Origin: Chromatiales bacterium
GTDB lineage: Bacteria > Pseudomonadota > Gammaproteobacteria > JACCYU01
Length of the DNA stretch: 8,782 nucleotides
Direction: 5' to 3'
NCBI GenBank assembly: GCA_031177845.1
Contig: JAPSGG010000038.1
Coordinates: 1-8,782 of the forward strand
Shown: positions 5,377 to 8,782 of the stretch, piece by piece
Layout: each line of letters starts with the position of its first letter
Numbering within the stretch: the first letter of the stretch is position 1
Notes under the pieces: model-generated
The model's database searches: none
Told to the model about the DNA's origin: nothing
The model's input: only the letters and a program-made list of their open reading frames with translations
Made by a program: the position numbers and the translations under genes

Positions 5377-7760
5377 CAATTCAACAACCCTCTGAACCAA
5401 TCGCCTGCACTTTGCACGGGATTGCTGCGCACGCACGGCGCGGAAGCGGTCGGCGCCGTGCCCTTGATGAATGGCATCCACTGCGCGTGTGCGCAGTAGT
5501 CAGCCGCCAGCAACCCGTTCTGCGTGTCGATCAATAGCCATTCCATATCGTCGGGTGTATTCAGATTCAGTGGACGCGTCGGAAGGTCCCGCATGATGTC
5601 GGCCCACACCAATAGTGCACCATTCGAGCCGGTTAAGCCGATGGATTTGTTGTCATCGTGCCCGATCCAGACCACGGCCAGGTGCTCGCCTGAAAACCCT
5701 GCGAACCAACTATCACGCAAGTCATCGGTGCTGCCAGTCTTGCCCGCCACCTTCAGATGCGCGGGCAGCCTAGACTGCAGCGCGCGAGCGGTTCCCTGGC
5801 GAGTAACTTCGTACAATGCGGCATTAAGCAGATACACCGCCCGCGGATCGGCTGCCTGCGTGAGCTTGAGGGGATAGCGCGTCAGCGGCTCGCCGTCAGG
5901 CCCCATGACCTCGCGGATGGCGATCAGCGGCGTGCGATAGCCGCTGGCCGCCAGGCTCTGATAGATCTGACCGACCTCCATGGGCGTCATCTCGACCGCG
6001 CCCAACAGTAGCGAAGGATAATGCGGAAGGTCGCGCGGCGCCCCCAGGCGCTGTGCGGTCGCGATGACCTCGTCGATTCCGACCGCAAGGCCCAGTCGCG
6101 CGGTCGAGACATTATATGATGCGACTAGTGAATCCCGCAGCGTTACCCTGCCGTGGTACTTACGATCGTAGTTCTGCGGCGACCAGGTCTTGTCGTCGGA
6201 TGTACGGATCGACAGAGGTTGATCGTCCAGTAGGGTCGCCAGTGAGTATTCCCGCGGCCGAGACAAGGCGGTGAGATAGATCACCGGCTTGACCAGCGAA
6301 CCTATGGGGCGCTTGGCATCAAGCGCGCGGTTGTAGCCTTCGAGACGCGGATCCCGCCCGCCGACCAGCGCCAGCACTTCGCCCGTTTCGACCGCTGTAA
6401 CGACCACTGCCGTTTGCAGGCTCCCTGCGGGCAGGCCGCGGCTTGCCTCAAGCTCCTTGAGCTGCCCGGCCACTGCGCGTTCGGCTTCGATCTGCACCAG
6501 CGGATCGAGGCTGGTGAATATCACCAGCCCTGCGGAGCGCAGCGCCTCCTCGGGATAATGATCCTGCAGCTGGTGGCGCACCAACTCCAGGAATGCAGGA
6601 AACGGTGTAACACCGGACGGCGCCTTGTCCGCAACTCCAAGCGGACGGGTTCTGAGCTCGGCGGCCGCGCCTGCGGATAGAATTTCTTGTTCCTCCAGTT
6701 CCGAGAGAACCAGATCGCGCCGCGCCTTCGCCCGCTCTGGATTCTGGCGCGGTCCATAATAGGAGGGCCCTTTGACCAGACCCACCAGTAGGGCAATCTG
6801 CTCGGGTTCGAGCTCGCTCAAGCGGCGTTTGAAGTAGAATTGACTCGCAAGCGCAAAGCCGTGGATGGCGCGCGCGCCGTCCTGTCCCAGATACACCTCA
6901 TTGATATAGGTTTCAAGAATTTCGTCCTTGCTGTAGTGCCACTCGAGAAGGCCCGCCATGAGGGCCTCGTTGACCTTGCGCCAAATGCTGCGCTCGCTGC
7001 TTAAGAACAGGTTCTTAACCAATTGCTGCGTGAGCGTGCTGCCACCTTGCACTATCTGTCCCGCCTTGAGATTGGCGAGCATGGCGCGTGCCACGGCCCC
7101 AAAATCCAGGCCGCGATGGCTGTAGAAATCGGCGTCTTCGACGACGAGCAAGGCCTTGACCAGCAACGGCGGCACGTCTTCCAGGCGCGCGATGAGCCGG
7201 TCTTCCAGATGAGTCGGATAGATGTTCGCGATAGCTACGGGCTCCAAGCGAACGAGATCGAGTGGCGCGTTACTTTGTACCGCAAACAAGCCGGTCACGC
7301 GGTCAGCGCGAAAATCGATGCGCACGTGGCGCGCCGGCTCAATAGCATCCCAGAAGGGAAATCCCCGCGTGTGTAGAGCGATCGTATCACCCTGTTGCCG
7401 ATAACGACCAGGTACCGCCTCAGTCTGGGCTGCCTCGTAATGCAGGAGCTTTAATTCCTCCACCAGTGCCTCCGGACTCAGGGCCTTCCCCGCATAAAGC
7501 TCCAGCGGCCGGGCAAATACCCGCGCGGGCAGTTCCCAACGCGCACCTTCGAAGCGATCGCGCACTCGATGGTCGAGATACGCCGTATAAGCCAGGCCAC
7601 ATAGAGTGCTGACGAGCGCCAGCACCCAGACCGCCATCAAGCTCCAGCGGCGGAACGGCCCGAGCATGCCGCCGCGGCGTGTCGCGCGCGCCGGCTTTCG
7701 CTTGGTTAGATAGCGTTTGGAATGGCGGCGCTTTGTGGTTGGGATTTGGCGTCTGGTCAT
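5376..7760 (-). CDS. mrcB: Penicillin-binding protein 1b, bifunctional glycosyltransferase/transpeptidase
   Basis: A 794-residue class A PBP that polymerises lipid II into glycan strands and crosslinks the stem peptides at the outer face of the inner membrane. Order: a basic cytoplasmic tail (1-39, Arg/Lys rich), one membrane anchor (about 41-61), a UB2H-like region (about 75-170) that in PBP1b is the docking site for lipoprotein activators, the GT51 domain with catalytic Glu208 in VVEDADFYSHRG and the GGSTLTQQLVKNLFL block (239-253), then the transpeptidase domain with SxxK (Ser488-Lys491, GSLVKP), SxN (548-550, SYN) and KTG (674-676). A C-terminal extension holds two cysteines (756 and 776) that could form a disulfide. 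All catalytic residues are present. The ATG at 7760 has GGAG 6 bases upstream. It is the first gene of the minus-strand cluster, and its stop overlaps the lipoprotein start. PBP1b rather than PBP1a is chosen for the UB2H-like region and the lack of an OB-domain insertion. Confidence 0.95.
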   Translation of the reverse strand: MTRRQIPTTKRRHSKRYLTKRKPARATRRGGMLGPFRRWSLMAVWVLALVSTLCGLAYTAYLDHRVRDRFEGARWELPARVFARPLELYAGKALSPEALVEELKLLHYEAAQTEAVPGRYRQQGDTIALHTRGFPFWDAIEPARHVRIDFRADRVTGLFAVQSNAPLDLVRLEPVAIANIYPTHLEDRLIARLEDVPPLLVKALLVVEDADFYSHRGLDFGAVARAMLANLKAGQIVQGGSTLTQQLVKNLFLSSERSIWRKVNEALMAGLLEWHYSKDEILETYINEVYLGQDGARAIHGFALASQFYFKRRLSELEPEQIALLVGLVKGPSYYGPRQNPERAKARRDLVLSELEEQEILSAGAAAELRTRPLGVADKAPSGVTPFPAFLELVRHQLQDHYPEEALRSAGLVIFTSLDPLVQIEAERAVAGQLKELEASRGLPAGSLQTAVVVTAVETGEVLALVGGRDPRLEGYNRALDAKRPIGSLVKPVIYLTALSRPREYSLATLLDDQPLSIRTSDDKTWSPQNYDRKYHGRVTLRDSLVASYNVSTARLGLAVGIDEVIATAQRLGAPRDLPHYPSLLLGAVEMTPMEVGQIYQSLAASGYRTPLIAIREVMGPDGEPLTRYPLKLTQAADPRAVYLLNAALYEVTRQGTARALQSRLPAHLKVAGKTGSTDDLRDSWFAGFSGEHLAVVWIGHDDNKSIGLTGSNGALLVWADIMRDLPTRPLNLNTPDDMEWLLIDTQNGLLAADYCAHAQWMPFIKGTAPTASAPCVRSNPVQSAGDWFRGLLN

Positions 7761-7795
7761 TGCGGTCTCCGGCTCCCCAGCTCATGTAGGTTAAT

Positions 7796-7824
7796 ATTGT
7801 AAATCAAATAGATAAAAAAATAAT
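7796..7824 (-). promoter_or_regulatory. Candidate mrcB promoter (AT-rich, good -10, weak -35)
   Basis: On the minus strand TACAAT (7801-7796) matches the sigma-70 -10 consensus in five of six bases and sits 35 bases before the mrcB start codon, which would give a leader of about 30 bases. The -35 position 17 bases upstream reads ATTATT, a poor match, within an unusually AT-rich stretch (about 7790-7830) that includes a run of seven A on the plus strand. Such a tract could act as an UP-like element or be bent DNA. Only the -10 is clear. Confidence 0.35.
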
Positions 7825-7902
7825 CTGAAATGAACATGAGGAACCATGGTGGTTTGTTGTTATTGCGAGACCGCATGGCATCATTCATTGCGGATCTTCG
7901 CG

Positions 7903-7922
7903 GGACCGGAGCAGACCGGTCC
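7903..7922. repeat. Perfect inverted repeat, 7-bp arms, 6-base loop
   Basis: GGACCGG (7903-7909) and CCGGTCC (7916-7922) are exact reverse complements around the loop AGCAGA. All arm pairs but one are G-C, so it would be a stable hairpin in RNA. It lies between the divergent mrcB and NlpC/P60 genes, 265 bases before the latter's start. There is no T-run after it, so it is not an obvious terminator. It may be an operator or part of a structured leader if transcription of the peptidase gene starts upstream. Confidence 0.4.
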
Positions 7923-8007
7923 ACCGACTGCCATGATCGTGTGGCGCACTCGGGCCTGTATTGTAGCAACGGCGACTCCTGCGAGGTGCTCTGTCGAGGA
8001 TACCGGG

Positions 8008-8043
8008 GGAGTCCCTCGGACTCCACGCTCGAGGTCGTAAAAT
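8008..8043 (+). promoter_or_regulatory. Palindrome beside a candidate -10 for the NlpC/P60 gene
   Basis: GGAGTCC (8008-8014), spacer CTC, GGACTCC (8018-8024) form a perfect 7+7 palindrome. Fourteen bases downstream TAAAAT (8038-8043) matches the sigma-70 -10 box in five of six positions. No good -35 hexamer exists at the right distance; the palindrome occupies that place. This arrangement would suit a regulator-dependent promoter with the palindrome as operator, about 140 bases before the start codon. It could also be an RNA hairpin of the leader. Inferred from spacing alone. Confidence 0.3.
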
Positions 8044-8186
8044 ATCATCGCAAGACCCGGTAAACCCCTATTCGGTCTGTAACTTGCTAATGCGATATCG
8101 ATCGAGTCCGGTCAGGAAACGCTAATCGTCGAGATCGAACGTCGGTGTCACCAACGCAGCTAGCTGCTGAACAAGGGGACGCAACG

Positions 8187-8681
8187 ATGACTCTGTCGGA
8201 TTTCTGCATGTTCGTACGGCAGACCGGCCGCTTGATGATCCTCGCGTGTGCCCTCGCTATCGTGACTTACGGCAGTGCACCGCCAGCCTGCGCAAAGGAT
8301 GAAGGCTATTTGAAGATCCGCAAGGAACTTATCCGATATGCGCGGAGGCAGCTGGGCACACCCTACGTGTGGGGCGGCACAACGCCGAACGGCTTCGACT
8401 GCAGCGGCCTTGTTCAGTACAGCTACGCAAAAATCGGTGTCTATGTGCCGCGCACGGCGGTGCAGCAACTCAACGCCAGTCAGCCGGTTCCCATCGAGGA
8501 GCTCAAGCCGGGTGATCTGCTGTTTTTCGACACCACGGGTAGGTATAGCCATGTCGGCATCTATGTAGGCAATGGGAAATTCATCCATGCCCCCCGTACC
8601 GGAAAAGACGTCAGCACCGCGACGCTCGATGATCCATATTGGGCTAGTGCCCTCTCCCGGGCGGGCGCCTTTCTAAACTGA
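8187..8681 (+). CDS. Secreted NlpC/P60 (C40) peptidoglycan endopeptidase
   Basis: A 164-residue C40-family cysteine peptidase. These enzymes cut peptide bonds in peptidoglycan stems (often D-Glu to meso-diaminopimelate) in the periplasm, for growth, remodelling or recycling. An N-terminal hydrophobic segment (LMILACALAIVTYGSA, 16-31) ends near ACA-KDEG (36/37), fitting signal peptidase I cleavage; it has no lipobox, unlike the E. coli lipoproteins NlpC and Spr. The catalytic domain begins at about residue 44 with YARRQLGTPYVWGG, then Cys72 in GFDCSGLVQY, His122 in SHVGIYVGNG and His134 in FIHAP as the Cys-His-His triad. There is no SH3 or LysM domain. I start at the ATG at 8187 because AAGGGG lies 8 bases before it; a GTG at 8145 would add 14 residues. 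It is divergent from mrcB, so a wall-cutting enzyme sits next to a wall-building one. Family is certain; the exact bond cut is not. Confidence 0.92.
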   Translation: MTLSDFCMFVRQTGRLMILACALAIVTYGSAPPACAKDEGYLKIRKELIRYARRQLGTPYVWGGTTPNGFDCSGLVQYSYAKIGVYVPRTAVQQLNASQPVPIEELKPGDLLFFDTTGRYSHVGIYVGNGKFIHAPRTGKDVSTATLDDPYWASALSRAGAFLN

Positions 8682-8782
8682 ACCGCACATCACCCGGCGC
8701 GGGCGCGTCCGACACAATAGACCCTGTAGCGTAGTTGAGGGATAAGGCACGGGTCGCCCTAAGCTGGCTACACCGTGAGCAA
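8682..8782. other. Tail of window, no feature seen
   Basis: The 101 bases after the peptidase stop codon hold no ORF, tRNA or clear terminator. A GC-rich stretch at about 8692-8710 could fold weakly but has no T-run behind it. Confidence 0.4.

Larger units (their letters stand above)
7761..8186. other. Divergent intergenic region between mrcB and the peptidase gene
   Basis: A 426-base gap, long for this otherwise compact region. It holds the mrcB ribosome site (GGAG before 7760), the AT-rich mrcB promoter candidate, two perfect 7-bp inverted repeats and a -10-like TAAAAT, all listed separately. Short frames of 64 to 89 codons cross it on both strands but have no recognisable motifs and no conserved-looking composition, so I call no gene in it. 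AAGGGG near 8173-8178 is the ribosome site of the peptidase gene. Confidence 0.5.

Noticed and set aside
5223..5537. Plus-strand frames of 90 to 104 codons over the lipoprotein gene
   Set aside because: They are antisense to the Pro-rich linker and signal peptide; the Gly-rich or Arg-rich translations are the mirror of proline codons.
7757..8026. Minus-strand frame of 89 codons overlapping the mrcB start
   Set aside because: It runs through the promoter candidate and the hairpin, overlaps mrcB by a few bases, and its translation mixes basic low-complexity sequence with a stretch produced only by the AT-rich tract.
7830..8063. Plus-strand frame of 77 codons in the intergenic region (and a 64-codon frame from 7846)
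   Set aside because: The first lacks a ribosome site; the second has GAGG close by but a product with no recognisable pattern, rich in Arg and Thr. Both look like chance frames.
1..8782. CRISPR arrays, tRNA or rRNA genes, insertion sequences, phage or defence genes
   Set aside because: No regularly spaced repeats, cloverleaf patterns, transposase motifs or terminal inverted repeats were seen on reading both strands.

Overview
The window looks like part of a gammaproteobacterial chromosome with moderately high GC. The main clue is a minus-strand cluster of housekeeping genes read in the order class A penicillin-binding protein 1b (mrcB), TPR lipoprotein, YoaA/DinG-type iron-sulfur helicase, tsaB, Mth938-domain protein. 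The yoaA-tsaB pairing also occurs in E. coli, and a PBP1b with a UB2H-like region plus a lipobox TPR protein suits Gammaproteobacteria. The exact genus cannot be read from the sequence.

Layout. Positions 1-629 hold the wreck of an ArsA/Get3-family ATPase gene on the plus strand: a P-loop segment with a frameshift, a missing middle, a C-terminal segment with another frameshift, then an in-frame amber codon followed by more protein-like sequence. Positions 692-1192 (minus) encode an intact small flavin reductase-like FMN-binding protein. Positions 1193-1717 are a gene-poor stretch with one inverted repeat and a doubtful short ORF. Positions 1718-7760 are the dense minus-strand cluster. Positions 7761-8186 are a divergent intergenic region with an AT-rich promoter candidate for mrcB and two perfect inverted repeats. 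Positions 8187-8681 (plus) encode a secreted NlpC/P60 endopeptidase. The last 100 bases show nothing recognisable.

How the genes fit together. The right-hand two thirds is about cell-wall growth: PBP1b makes and crosslinks peptidoglycan, the lipoprotein whose start codon overlaps the PBP1b stop codon is probably its outer-membrane activator (LpoP-like), and the divergent NlpC/P60 enzyme probably cuts peptide stems. Downstream, the helicase (DNA repair) and TsaB (tRNA t6A modification) appear to share the transcript, as may the Mth938-domain protein of unknown function. The left 1.7 kb looks like an eroding, lower-density region.

I found no CRISPR array, tRNA, rRNA, insertion sequence or phage gene, and no convincing new multi-gene system. 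The most useful leads are the PBP1b-LpoP-like overlap, the decayed ATPase, and the inverted repeats in the mrcB/NlpC intergenic region.
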